NCBI GenBank assembly: GCA_023091665.1 | Contig: JALJCQ010000016.1 | Location: forward strand, 558,001 to 622,000 | Length of the DNA stretch: 64,000 nucleotides | Reading direction: 5' to 3' | DNA from: Pythium myriotylum | Lineage: Eukaryota; Oomycota; Peronosporomycetes; Pythiales; Pythiaceae | Shown: positions 1 through 10,217 of the stretch, piece by piece | Layout: every line of letters starts with the position of its first letter | Numbering within the stretch: position 1 is the stretch's first letter | Program-made: the position numbers and the translations under genes | Notes under the pieces: generated by a model | What the model was told of the DNA's origin: nothing | Seen by the model: the letters and a program-made list of their open reading frames with translations, nothing else | Database searches by the model: none

Positions 1-771
1 TGGACTCACTACGTAGGGCGTGCCAAACTCGACCATCACCTCACTAGAATGCAAACGACATCAGCACCCTGGAAGAGTATCAGTTGATAATCGCACGGAC
101 CTGCGGAACGACTCCTTCTTGAAGTAGGTCAGACCGACAGGAACAATCGAGACAGGCTGGTCGTAGTTCTTGACAAAGCCTGTCGCTACACGCATGACGC
201 CGGTGCGCAGCTTGAGCATCTTCGGCGCTGTGTAGCTCGTGCCCTCCGGGAAGAGAACCATGACATTTCCGGATGCCAAGACCTGCCACGTGCGTTCAAA
301 CATGCGCTTGTTGGCGGCCTCGATCTCCTGATCTGTCATGTCCGAGTCCTTGTCTGCGAGCGAATCCTCGGCTCTACGCGGGCGGAAGACAGGGACAGCT
401 CCGAGCTTGTTGAGCAAGTAGCTCATGATCGGGTTCGCGAACATCGATCCTTTGACCCATGCGTAGGGAGGCCGATTCAAGCGCGTGCACTCGGTGATAA
501 CCAAGATCGCGTCCACGAACATGTTGGGGTGGTTGGGGCACAAGATCACGGGGCCTGTGAGCACGAGTGGAGTTAGTCGGCGCGATCACCACAGAGCCTG
601 GCGCAACTGCTCGCTACCTTCTCGAGGAAAGTTGTTGATGCCGTAGACGCTGATCTTGCGGTAGTACGTGTGCACGAGCAGCCGCAGAAAGCGCGTGATG
701 AGCGTGTACGCTTGCGTGGCGAGCACGGCGACGGCCAGCGCTGCCCATGCCAGTGTCCACAAGGCACTCAT
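1..771 (-). CDS. Glycerol-3-phosphate acyltransferase-like PlsC protein (5' part; continues past the window edge)
   Basis: The gene runs off the left edge. I infer three exons: 771-618, 554-101 and 43 to the edge, with introns 617-555 (GTAGCG...ACAG) and 100-44 (GTCCGT...CTAG). The N-terminus is a hydrophobic anchor (residues 2-25), followed by a PlsC acyltransferase block with an NHPNMFVD motif (NHx4D catalytic signature) and FPEGTS (motif III, glycerol-3-phosphate binding). The last exon gives the EFGTPYVV stretch seen in eukaryotic GPATs. The family acylates glycerol-3-phosphate or dihydroxyacetone phosphate at the ER, the first step of phospholipid and storage-lipid synthesis. The fungal Gpt2/Sct1-type enzyme is the nearest in style. 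A 1-acylglycerol-3-phosphate acyltransferase is the alternative. Confidence 0.85.
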
Positions 772-2054
772 GTCTTCTGTCTTGTTCTTGGACGGATGGA
801 TTCTGGTGCAATGCGGATGGGAGCAGGATACCTAGGGGGCGAGCTCCTGGTCGCGGAAACGCACGACTCGTAATGCGGCTCTTGTCTGAGCGACCGGGTG
901 ATGACACCGCTCGGAGAGACGCGTCGTGTCAAGTGGGCGGCGCTGAAGAACGAAGAACGAAGGAGAAAAAAGAGAACCCATCCCACCATATCGACGTCAT
1001 CAGCTGCCGACCAGTTCAACAGGACGCAGGGCCTCGGAGAATGCATATCCCTGAGACGATACGTTCTCCAGATACCTTTGGTCTTGAATACCCTGATTAT
1101 CTAGATCGAGGGAAACAGACTGCGATACTTTTTCCCAAAATTTAGGAATGGGTTGCGCCGAGAATATTTTGAGGGCGAGAAGGTTGTTCCACCCTGACGG
1201 CAGTAACGGCCGCCACCTGGCGTGTGTCGCTTGACACGAGTTGAGTGGGCGAGGTTGGTCTCGTGAGCAGGTCTTTTCAGTCGACCTGATCGACAGAAAC
1301 TCGCGGGCGGGTCGGTCGTTGGGGAGATGGTGGCTTTGCGCACTTGTTCCTTGGAGAACTCGGTGGCAGCGTGGGACGAATGCTGCGCCCGAGCCGAGCA
1401 CGGGTCGATTGTGGGACGTCACGCGAACCGTTGAAACCCGCTGGATAAGCCGGAAGAATTCTCGAGCGTCACGACGACACGACTGCCCACAACGACGAGA
1501 GTCTGGGTTTCCTGGTCATGTGGGCCCGTGACATCTTTGTGGTGGGAAGTCGTTTGTCTCCACGGCTCGGGACTCGTGGATTCCTCTGGTCGGCAACGCG
1601 AGTAAGCTGCCGCGACGCAATCTGCCTTCTCCTCCCCCAGAGGGAGACCCGAGTGCCTCAACAGCGCTTTTCGCTGACGTGTTGGCTAACATCCATCACG
1701 CGAGAACTCATGGCCGGGGGCCTCGGCCAGTCGGACCCTTGACAGCGACATGTGGGCGTGGGCGGAACAGAGCCAATAAGGGCTAGGGCGCCAGTCGCGT
1801 GTCGGAGACGAGCCAGGCAACCAGCCAACTCTGTGGCACGCAGACCTTGGCGTGGATTACAGCCCACTCGCTCATGGAAGGCTGGCCAGTCTGACTCCCC
1901 GCGCCAGTCCGGAACTTGAGCGCCGTCCCGCGAGGCGACACCACGACCGAGCTCGCTGCCCGCCTCCACGGACGCGCTCGGCGTATTTTCTGTTTCTGTT
2001 CCGTAGTCCCCTCGGCCGCGTGGACTCGGTCGATCTGGTCAGCAGCTCCGCGCC
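772..2054. other. Intergenic region, divergent promoter side of the acyltransferase and PX genes
   Basis: About 1.28 kb without a convincing gene. The reading frames here are short, lack recognisable motifs and differ in composition from neighbouring exons. It must hold the 5' regions of the two divergent genes. No transposon ends, tRNA or long repeat were seen. Confidence 0.6.
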
Positions 2055-3191
2055 ATGCGCCTGCGAATCCCCATCAACGACGGCGTCGCCAGCGCCGGCG
2101 CCTCGGCGCCTCTCGGCGTCCAGGTGCTCATCCCGGCGGCGCTCAACCGCCCCACGCACACGCTCTACAGCATCTGCATGTCGGTCCAGCCGACGCTCCA
2201 GGAATGGACCGTCAACCGCCGCTACTCGCAGTTCCTCACGCTCCGCGACGACCTCATCACGACGCTTGTGGGCGGCCACAACGGCCGCAACGGCTGCCCG
2301 GCCTGCGCGTCGTTCGCGCTCGCGCTGCACAAGTTCCCGTTCCCGCGAAAGACGCTCATGCGCACGGACCGGAGCGTCAGGAAGCGCGTCAAGGCGCTCG
2401 AGGGCTTTCTTCAGCTGCTCGTACAACGCCTCTTCAACGATCTCCCCAAGTGCCACATTTGCGGCGAGCAAGTCAAGAAAATGGTGCGCCCGTTCCTCAT
2501 CCGAGGCGCGCAGCCCATCGGCGACTCGACTCCGTCCAAGATTCAGCACTCGCTCTCTCTGCAGTCGTACGCGATCGTCAAGCACAAGCCGCGCAACGTC
2601 GACGTGTTCGAAAAAGACAGCGGGAAGAAGGCGCCAATGTCGAATAGCAGCAACGAGTCGTACGCGACGACGCACAGGACAGGCTCGGACCCTTCCTTTG
2701 ATGACCACGGATCCGAGCGCGATAGCCCGACAGAAGCCACTGTCGACTTTGCGGCTTCAACGATGAGCGAAGACGCGTACGGCAAGCAGTTCGACGTGGA
2801 GCCGCGGTGTACGGACACGCCCATCGCGCTCGAAGAGGCTCTGAAACAGGTCGTCATCATCGACAAGCGCAAGAACACATTGGAGGAGATCGCGTTCCGG
2901 TTGAGTTCCATGTGGGACGCGTACGACGAGAAGGAGACACTGGCAGCCGCACCGCAGCTGGGCATTCGTCTGTCCAACACGTTGGAGGAAGGTTCGGAGG
3001 ATGGAATGGGCGTGGACGAAATGCCGCGCGAGGACGTGTTCGACGAAGACGACGACGTGATCCACATGCTCGAAGACAACGAGAACAATCTCTCTTTCGC
3101 TCTGCTGGAAGACGAGTTCATCTTGGGCGACGAAATGGATGAGGAAACACGAGAGACTCTTGCCGTCGATACAGTGTCGTACCAGTTTTAA
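2055..3191 (+). CDS. PX-domain protein with a paired CxxC insert
   Basis: Single-exon gene for 378 residues. A PX (phox) domain spans roughly residues 20-150. It shows the RRYSQF motif (residues 55-60), where the arginine contacts the 3-phosphate of PI3P in the family, and the basic/proline stretch FPFPRK (94-99). Two CxxC pairs, CPAC at 81-84 and CHIC at 133-136, lie in the domain and could bind zinc. The C-terminal 230 residues are acidic, serine-rich and look disordered. A role at PI3P-positive endosomal membranes is likely from family knowledge. No BAR or other partner domain is visible. Its stop is 192 bp from the convergent FtsZ stop. Confidence 0.85.
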   Translation: MRLRIPINDGVASAGASAPLGVQVLIPAALNRPTHTLYSICMSVQPTLQEWTVNRRYSQFLTLRDDLITTLVGGHNGRNGCPACASFALALHKFPFPRKTLMRTDRSVRKRVKALEGFLQLLVQRLFNDLPKCHICGEQVKKMVRPFLIRGAQPIGDSTPSKIQHSLSLQSYAIVKHKPRNVDVFEKDSGKKAPMSNSSNESYATTHRTGSDPSFDDHGSERDSPTEATVDFAASTMSEDAYGKQFDVEPRCTDTPIALEEALKQVVIIDKRKNTLEEIAFRLSSMWDAYDEKETLAAAPQLGIRLSNTLEEGSEDGMGVDEMPREDVFDEDDDVIHMLEDNENNLSFALLEDEFILGDEMDEETRETLAVDTVSYQF

Positions 3192-3383
3192 ATATGATAG
3201 ATAGACAGAGGAGGATTGCTCACTCCTTACGTCTCCCCATGGAGAGTCTCATGGGGAGCGTACACTTCGCGCACCTTGAACAAATGAAATATCACCATTA
3301 TGATTTCTACACCGAGTTACTTCCAGACATGGAGTCTGCCGTTGTATTCAGTCCAGCTGTGCTTCACTGCCAACAGTCCGAAT

Positions 3384-4864
3384 CTACTTCTTCTCTGGGT
3401 CAGCGATACCCGTGGCAACGACAGACACGCGCAACTTCCCATTCAGTGACTCGTCGAACGTCGAGCCGAAGATAATGTTGGCGTGTGGATCCTGGAGTTC
3501 TTCTGTGACGCGTGCAGCAGCCTCGTCGACTTCAAACAGCGTCAGATCCGATCCACCAGTGATGTTGACGAGCATTCCCTTGGCATCTTTGATCGAGATG
3601 TTGCCCAAAAGCGGGTTAGCCAGCGCTGCCTCTGCTGCCTGGAGTGCTCGGTTCTCGCCCTCAGCTTCCCCGCTGCCCATCATCGCGTTACCCATACCCG
3701 ACATGACGGATTGCACATCGGCAAAGTCCAAGTTGATGAGTCCCGGCATGACCATGAGATCGGAGATGTTCTTCACGCCGTCCAACAGCACGTCATCGGC
3801 CATTCTAGAGAGCCAGGCGTTAAGGATGAGCTCCAATACCCCCGGGTTGACTCTGAGACATTCTCACCGAAAAGCGTCCATGAGAGACGTACGCTCGTTC
3901 GACATGTTGAACAAGTTCTGGTTTGGGATAACGATCATGGTGTCTACGCTCTGGCGCAGCTCCGCGAGTCCATGTTCTGCAAGCTTCGAGCGGTTGTTGC
4001 CTTCGAATCGGAACGGCTTGGTTACGACTGCGACCGTGAGGATACCGGCCTCCATCGCTGCCTGCGCAATCACGGGAGCCGCACCGGTACCCGTGCCGCC
4101 GCCCATGCCAGCCGTCACGAACATCTACTCGCAGCATACTGAATGAGAAGCGCCCTACCCATCGCTTAGCTCTGTACGCACCATGTTGGCTCCTTGGACA
4201 CGCTCCATGATCTCGTCAATCGCTGCCTCAGCCGCCTCCCGGCCGACCTCCGGATTCGCACCACAGCCGAGGCCGCCCGTGAGCTCGGGGCCCATCTGCA
4301 CGCGGTTGTCGGTGAGCGTCGTGCGCAAATGCTGAGCGTCTGTGTTGCAAACGAGGAACTCGACGCCCTGGAGGCCACGAGCGATCATGTTGTTCACAGC
4401 GTTTCCACCAGCTCCACCGACACCAACGACCACGATCTTGGGTGCGAACGACGCAAGATCCGCCGTGTTATACTGCTGCGCTAGCCACAGCGGCTGCGTA
4501 GAGGACGCCGCTGGTGCGACGATCGGTTCCTCCACAGCGACGACCACCTCCGGAGAGCTTTCGGCTTCCAACGACGTCGGCGAATCGACTGGCTCAGCCT
4601 TCTGCGACTTCTTCATTCCCTGTAGCCAGCATTGGTCCGAGTCAATTTCCAATGAAGCCAGCGTCCTCGTTCTCTTCCAAATGCACGTACCATGCGCAGC
4701 GCCGCCGCCGCCGCGTCGGTCGCCTCCGTCGAGAACGCCGCGCACGCTCCTCGCCACGGCGCGGCAAACGGACTACGCGGCGGTGATAGAGACGAAGCGT
4801 TGGTCTTGAACGCGCGTGTCGCCGCTTGGCGCGCGTGCTGGCGCACGTGGAGAAGCAGCGCCAT
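3384..4864 (-). CDS. ftsZ: Mitochondrial cell-division GTPase FtsZ
   Basis: Four exons: 4864-4691, 4619-4182, 4124-3868 and 3804-3384, giving 429 residues with all phases consistent. Exon 1 encodes an Arg/Ala/Ser-rich, acid-free leader typical of a mitochondrial presequence. The core starts with [15 protein letters not shown] and carries the tubulin/FtsZ signature [12 protein letters not shown], the T6-loop NQNLF and the T7-loop region around NLDFADV. FtsZ polymerises with GTP into a ring. In stramenopiles that kept it, it works inside mitochondria at the division site. I chose the ATG at 4864 because the leader following it is basic. The frame stays open upstream to 5011, so a longer leader is possible. 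The gene is alpha-proteobacterial in ancestry and has gained introns. Confidence 0.95.
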
Positions 4865-5189
4865 CGCCGTCGGTCGTTCTGGTGTGGTGGTGGTGGGGAG
4901 ATACTTTTTGCCTGTCAAGCTCCGTTGTGACGTTGACTTGCGAAATGTATAGGCACTCAAGCGCGGTATAGTCACTCTCGCGATTCGTGGAATCAATGTC
5001 GCTGACAGCACTTACAGAATGAGCGATCTTCCCACGCACGAGGATGCCAACGTTTGATGGCTGAACGCCGCGACGGGAGAGACAGTGAGCGTGGCAATGC
5101 ATCCAGCAGTGGTCGCACAGTTCCGCGCATAGCACTATCTGCAGGAAGGATTGATTCATTTGTTTGTAGACTTTACACAAGTAACCGCC
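4865..5189. other. Short intergenic region between FtsZ and the CHY zinc-finger gene
   Basis: About 325 bp between two minus-strand genes. It holds the FtsZ promoter and the 3' end of the upstream gene. No conserved coding signal or clear element was seen. Confidence 0.5.
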
Positions 5190-7463
5190 CTAACCTTGCA
5201 CTCCATTGGCACGCAACTTGCCTTCGACTCCTACACGCTTGTGTTTCTGGCTCTCAGTCTTGTTGAGACCTCGGAACTTTTGTTTGTCGTTAGCGGACAT
5301 TCGTGTCGGGTCGCGGCAGCCGTGTCCTCCTTCCCAATGACGCGAGCGGCTCGCATGGCGACCCATTTCGTTTCCGCATGAACACTCCTTTACGGAGCTG
5401 GACTGCTCCTTCGAGCAGAAACCGCAAATAATCTTGCTTGCGATTTTGCCCGTGTTAGCCTCAGCACAGTCACTTGCATCGTGGCACACATCACAGGGAA
5501 AGGCTTTACCGCAACACTGGAATCGAAACCATCGCATTGAGTGCTTGTAGTGATCACAAGCACCATTCCGCGGAAGTGGTTGCCCCAGTACAAACGTCTG
5601 GACGACTCGCTTATTTTTTCCCGGTTGGCCTTTACTTGCCGAGCTTCCCGCAGCCGGCACACCTTCTCCAGGGCTTGACTGTCCGAGTTGAATACGCTTC
5701 GTCATCACCGCTAGCTTGGTGTGGCAGGAGAAACACGCTTGTTCGAAACGCCGTCCCGCGACGATCTTCTCCAGCAACGCTTCGCGCCCACACTCGAGAC
5801 ATGAGGCAAGCACGTCGCTAGGTAACACGTCTACAACACCACAGTTCTCTGTGTCAATATACGCCAGCACATCGCTCTGAGCGTGCGTGAAAACAGGCCT
5901 CAGCGCGACGACATGCTTCACGCTGCAGCGGGGGCACCACTTCTGGAGAGAAGCCTCGTCTTGATCCAGCGTCAGTTTTGCGTCGAACTTCAGGGGGCAG
6001 TTCATGCATTGCACCTGACACACAATGCAATGGGGGACGAGTGTACCGATCTGATAGAGAAAAAGTTCTTCGAGCCGAAGAGCTGTCCCACTGGTGTTGG
6101 GATCTGTTTGGATGGACACACGACGATTTTCGGGAATGATTTTTGCGCTCGTCTTCCTCTCTTCTTCGCTCGGATCAGCAGGCTTTTCCTTCAATTTCAC
6201 AGGCGAACACAGTGGTTGCACTTTGTGTTCTGGAGGTGAGGTGATGGTCAATGCAGATAGAGCGAACGGAATCGGCTCACCATCCTTGATCAGCTTACAC
6301 ACGAGCTTATATCGGTCAATGCAGTCGCTCAACGTCATTCCGTCCACTTCTTTCGCGATGCTGGTCCACCTTTCCTTTTTATCCATGGAGGCCGGGAACT
6401 TCTTCAAAGCATTGTCTAGTGCGCGTTGTTGCTCAGTTGTCCACTCTTCAGGGTTACGCGTCGCTGATGGGGCAATCTTTTCTTGCTGAGGGGCTCCGGA
6501 CAGTTGCGTATCTGGCGATGGAGGGGCCTGACCTATGACCGCAATCGTAATCCCTGTAGGCTTCGTGGCTTTCTCAAGTTGGATGGATGTCTTAGCTTCG
6601 TGCGAGTACTTGCACCTGTCTCCGTCTCGGCATGATCCGTTCAAAAAGAACTTGCACACAGACTGCTTCTTCTCCTTTTTGTTCCTTTTCTTCTTCTTCT
6701 TCGTTCCGTTTTCTTCGACCGCTGTAAGCTGCGTAATGGGTGCTGTTGCCGCGGATTCAGTCGATGCATGAATTTCCTCAACCGCCACGGGGCTCGCAGC
6801 TCGCTGTGTCGAGTCTTTGGGCGACCCCTCTACCCCGTTCTTCTGTTTCTTCTCCCTCTTCTTGCGCAGTTCCATGGCCTTCTCATGTGAGTACTTGCAC
6901 TTGTCTCCACTTCTGCATCTGCCGCGTAGCAAGTAACGGCAAGGCTTCTGGCTACGCTTGTCACTCTCGGCGGAGTCGGCGTCGTGTGTAGGTTCCGTGA
7001 CAATAGTCGCCCTGTCACCTGCTTGTACGTCCGTGGATTGTACCGGTACTGGGCCTTGCAAGAGCTGCACAATGTTGTTGTCGAGCCACGTAAGCAGCTT
7101 CCGGATCCCGTACGTGCCGCGAAGCTGGTCGACCCGCGCGGCGACGGCCTTGGTAACGGCGGCGAACTGCGACTCGCTCATGCGGTGCTGCCACGCCTGT
7201 AGATCTAATTGAGCGCACTCTTCCGGGTAGCTGCCTGGGAACGTCACGTGGATCTCAGACTCGCCCTTAAACTCGGGCGGAAGGTCAGGATCCGACAACG
7301 ACAAAAAGCAGCGGACAGTGACTGAGCCATCGTCGCGGCTCGCGAGCACTTGGCCGTGGTACCGTCTCTGCACGCATAGTAGCTCCTTCGAGAGCGCGTC
7401 GCCGGCTTGTTGCAGCAGCGCCATCCACGCGCCGCCGGTCGCGCTGTCAGTTGAGTCGCTCAT
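5190..7463 (-). CDS. RWD - tandem CCCH - SANT - CHY zinc-finger protein
   Basis: Uninterrupted gene for 757 residues with four recognisable modules. Residues about 14-136 look like an RWD domain (YPEE near 80, C-terminal helix ending TWLDNN). Two CCCH fingers follow at C175-C183-C189-H193 and C270-C278-C284-H288, both with exact C-x7-C-x5-C-x3-H spacing and a KYSH ending; this finger type usually binds RNA. A SANT/Myb-like helix bundle lies at about 339-390 and resembles those of DNAJC2/Zuotin. A CHY-type zinc finger begins near residue 636 (CDHY, then FPCDVCHD). Basic lysine tracts near 203-209 and 255-266 suggest nuclear or nucleolar location. I do not know a named orthologue; RNA or ribosome-associated quality control is only a guess. 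Confidence 0.85.
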   Translation of the reverse strand: MSDSTDSATGGAWMALLQQAGDALSKELLCVQRRYHGQVLASRDDGSVTVRCFLSLSDPDLPPEFKGESEIHVTFPGSYPEECAQLDLQAWQHRMSESQFAAVTKAVAARVDQLRGTYGIRKLLTWLDNNIVQLLQGPVPVQSTDVQAGDRATIVTEPTHDADSAESDKRSQKPCRYLLRGRCRSGDKCKYSHEKAMELRKKREKKQKNGVEGSPKDSTQRAASPVAVEEIHASTESAATAPITQLTAVEENGTKKKKKRNKKEKKQSVCKFFLNGSCRDGDRCKYSHEAKTSIQLEKATKPTGITIAVIGQAPPSPDTQLSGAPQQEKIAPSATRNPEEWTTEQQRALDNALKKFPASMDKKERWTSIAKEVDGMTLSDCIDRYKLVCKLIKDGEPIPFALSALTITSPPEHKVQPLCSPVKLKEKPADPSEEERKTSAKIIPENRRVSIQTDPNTSGTALRLEELFLYQIGTLVPHCIVCQVQCMNCPLKFDAKLTLDQDEASLQKWCPRCSVKHVVALRPVFTHAQSDVLAYIDTENCGVVDVLPSDVLASCLECGREALLEKIVAGRRFEQACFSCHTKLAVMTKRIQLGQSSPGEGVPAAGSSASKGQPGKNKRVVQTFVLGQPLPRNGACDHYKHSMRWFRFQCCGKAFPCDVCHDASDCAEANTGKIASKIICGFCSKEQSSSVKECSCGNEMGRHASRSRHWEGGHGCRDPTRMSANDKQKFRGLNKTESQKHKRVGVEGKLRANGVQG

Positions 7464-7700
7464 GTCGAATTGGGAAATGATCCCAACTTGCTCGACTGAG
7501 CAGCACGAATTTCACTAATTCAGTACATCACACTAAATCCCAGACATGCAGTTCTGCGAACATTCCATTCGGTGGGTCCAAAACGAACTTAACAAAGATT
7601 CACTATGTTTCGATGATCGCACTTAGTGCTTGTCTCAAACCAAGCCAAGCTAATCATAGGTTTGATCCGCTCAACCGCCACAGTCGCTTGGTGGGTTGAC

Positions 7701-10146
7701 ATGGAGGCGGCGACGTGGACGCTGCGGCTCCGCGGGCCTAAGGGCAAGGCCGCGACCATGCAGATCAGTCCAGACGCAGCGATGAAGGAACTCTCTGGTG
7801 AGTAGACGACCAGCTCGTTGGTGAGGACGCTGAGCACTGACGCCGCGCATTTGATTCTGCCTGCTGACCAGATTTGGCGATGGCTCAACTCGGGATCAAG
7901 GGCAAGAACGTTCATCTCACATGTACGAGCGGGATTTCACATGGGCTGCTATCTAGTTTGCGCTGAATGAGTTCGTGGTCGTGCAGATCGTTCCGGGTTT
8001 CCGCCGCGGGTCACGGAGTATACTGCCGAAGACGTCGTTAAGGAAAAGTTCACCAATAACGATACCATTGTGGTCGACACTGCGGCGCCTAGCGCTGAGC
8101 CCCGCCAGGCGGTTGCAACACCCTCTTCTTTGCCGACTGGTCGCGGCGCTACACGTGGAGTTGCGGCTTCTGTTGCCAGGGCCACGGCGAAGCCGAAGAT
8201 GACGTCGAAAGAACCGGTTCGTGGGGTCCACACCCTTCATGCTGCAAAACCTAAAGCGAAGCCAGCAAGCCAGAAGAGAAAAGAGCGCGGTGATGGCGTA
8301 CGACTAGGAGCTTCAATGGAGGAAGAAAGCGTCGTGGTCGATCCGGCGCCGATTGACTCGCCTGGTCGCAAGTACCGACGCACTCGTGCTGTCCAACTCA
8401 CGTCAAAAGATGACATCGGCATCGCGCTTGTCGAGGCCGTGAGCGGCAAGTCGAAGGACCGAGTGGGTAAATTCTTTCGTGCGGCAACCAAATCGGCCGT
8501 TGAGCACCAGTATGAAATGGCGCTCGCTAATGCCCGACTCCAAGCTGCGCTCGCGAACAAATTCGAGATTCAGGCCGTGCAGACGACGGAACGTGTGTTG
8601 GGGAGTGTGGACGATAACGAAGATGTCACACCGAGAGATATGCGAGTGCGGTTCAAGGAGGGTGTGCGCAAGTGGAGAGAAGAGACTGTGATGATGCTCC
8701 AACCGATGGAGTTACAAGCTGCTCTCAAATACATTTTGATCTCGGGAGGCGAGACCGGTCGAGAAATGCTAAAGCCGTTTAACATGGCTCAACTGTCGCC
8801 CCGGTACGTTCAATAGTGTTGCCGATGACACAGGTTTCACTGATCGGTAGAACGTTACAGTGTGTTCTGGAACATTGCGCGACTGTATAACGGGGACGTT
8901 GGTGCGGGAATGGCGGCGCTTCTTCCCGATGAGGACTGGTCTTACTTGGACATACGAACCCGAGAAATGTCGACGAAAGCCATGGAGGCTAAGGTGAGGA
9001 TGCAATCGAGGGTACCTGGTCGTTGTGTGCTTCGTCTTTAATCATCTTATGTTGTAGGCGAATGAAGAAGCCTACAAGCGCTGGAAGAAAGGGGGGACAA
9101 CAGAAAACGCTCCAACCACACAAAATGCGCGTGAAATTATTGAGATTGATTCTGACGGTGATACTACAAACACGAGCAATGATCAGAAAAAGTTGCAGGC
9201 GGCAATTGAGTATGCTAAGCAAGCCGAGAAAAAGGCGCTCCGAGAAGAGATGGCCCGGGCAGCAGCAGCGCGTGTTGAAGCCCGAGCGCGGGCTCTTGAC
9301 ACTAGCAGTGCAATCCGCGAACGAGACACTGCTATCTCTTCTGCGGCTAACGACACCCAGTCTACGCTTGCCGAAGACGAGGAGGAGGAAGAAGATGTGG
9401 AGAAGACAACAACTGTGTACTGTGAGGAATGTAAGAAGGCTCGAATCCTATCTCTCACTGAAGCGACTAGTGTTGGGGTCGAGGATGACGGCTGGACTTG
9501 CTCTCGACTCTCACGTGTTGGTCGTGATGGGTCCTGTGGAGAAGTCGATGACGAAATCCACCAAATCGCAGGCGCAAAGCTCGCCTCGCTCCTTCAGAAG
9601 GAGTCGAACATTCAGACTCGTCAGGACCTCGCCAACGCCTCTCTACAAACGGCAATTCGCGGACTTGCCCATCCGCTCGAGCCTAATTACGCCGAGATCA
9701 AGTCAAATTTGCAGCGTATCATCGATGAAGCACGACTTGATGAGGTCAATGACGCCATCGCAGAGATCGTCGGCGCTGACGACCTGGTCAGTTTGCTTGA
9801 GCTTCAGAAATTAGGTACTCCAGCCGACCTGGTTGAGACCCCGGTGGATCTCATCGCCTCTGCGATTGCCTCCTACAAGACAAAGGTTGCAATTGAGACT
9901 GTGATGGAGTGGCAAGACCTCGCTCGCGATAAGCTCGCTCGATTCCCATGGATGGGTGAGTGGCGAACGATTTGAGTTTTTGCAAAAAATGCAACGCGTA
10001 CATTTGTTTGTGGAACTTTGGTATGTGTGAACAATCAGCTCATGTTCGCTATCCTGCCGTTCGAAAAGGCGTCATGATGCTGCTATCTCTTGCTTGCCTA
10101 ATTTGTACTAGGCAAAATGTCCATCATCTATACAATCTCCGCGTGA
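7701..10146 (+). CDS. UBX-like (OTU1-type) ubiquitin-fold protein with CW-like zinc finger
   Basis: Reconstructed from six exons: 7701-7797, 7872-7922, 7987-8803, 8861-8993, 9058-9955 and 10112-10146, 676 residues. The first three exons join into a ubiquitin-like fold (TWTLRLRGPKG ... GFPPRV ... DTIVVD) like the UBX-L domain of OTU1/YOD1, whose G-x-P-P loop binds p97/Cdc48. No OTU protease follows. The middle (about 115-360) is a conserved-looking helical region. Near 9418-9550 the sequence CEECKK ... GWTC ... GSC resembles a CW-type zinc finger. The last exon is tiny (GKMSIIYTISA) and is the least certain part. Its stop lies 71 bp from the convergent nonaspanin stop. Function unknown; a p97-linked chromatin role is only inference. 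Confidence 0.72.
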
Positions 10147-10217
10147 TGCAGCGTGAACTAGCAATCTCCTTCACATCGGTTGAGCTATCCTTCGCGCACC
10201 TGCGCCATTGAAATCCT

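Noticed and set aside
1000..1422. 140-residue minus-strand frame in the first intergenic region
   Set aside because: No recognisable domain, weak composition and no splice partner.
1872..2708. Long frames on the minus strand and in another plus frame over the first PX gene
   Set aside because: Arg/Ser/Ala-rich shadows of the PX coding frame.
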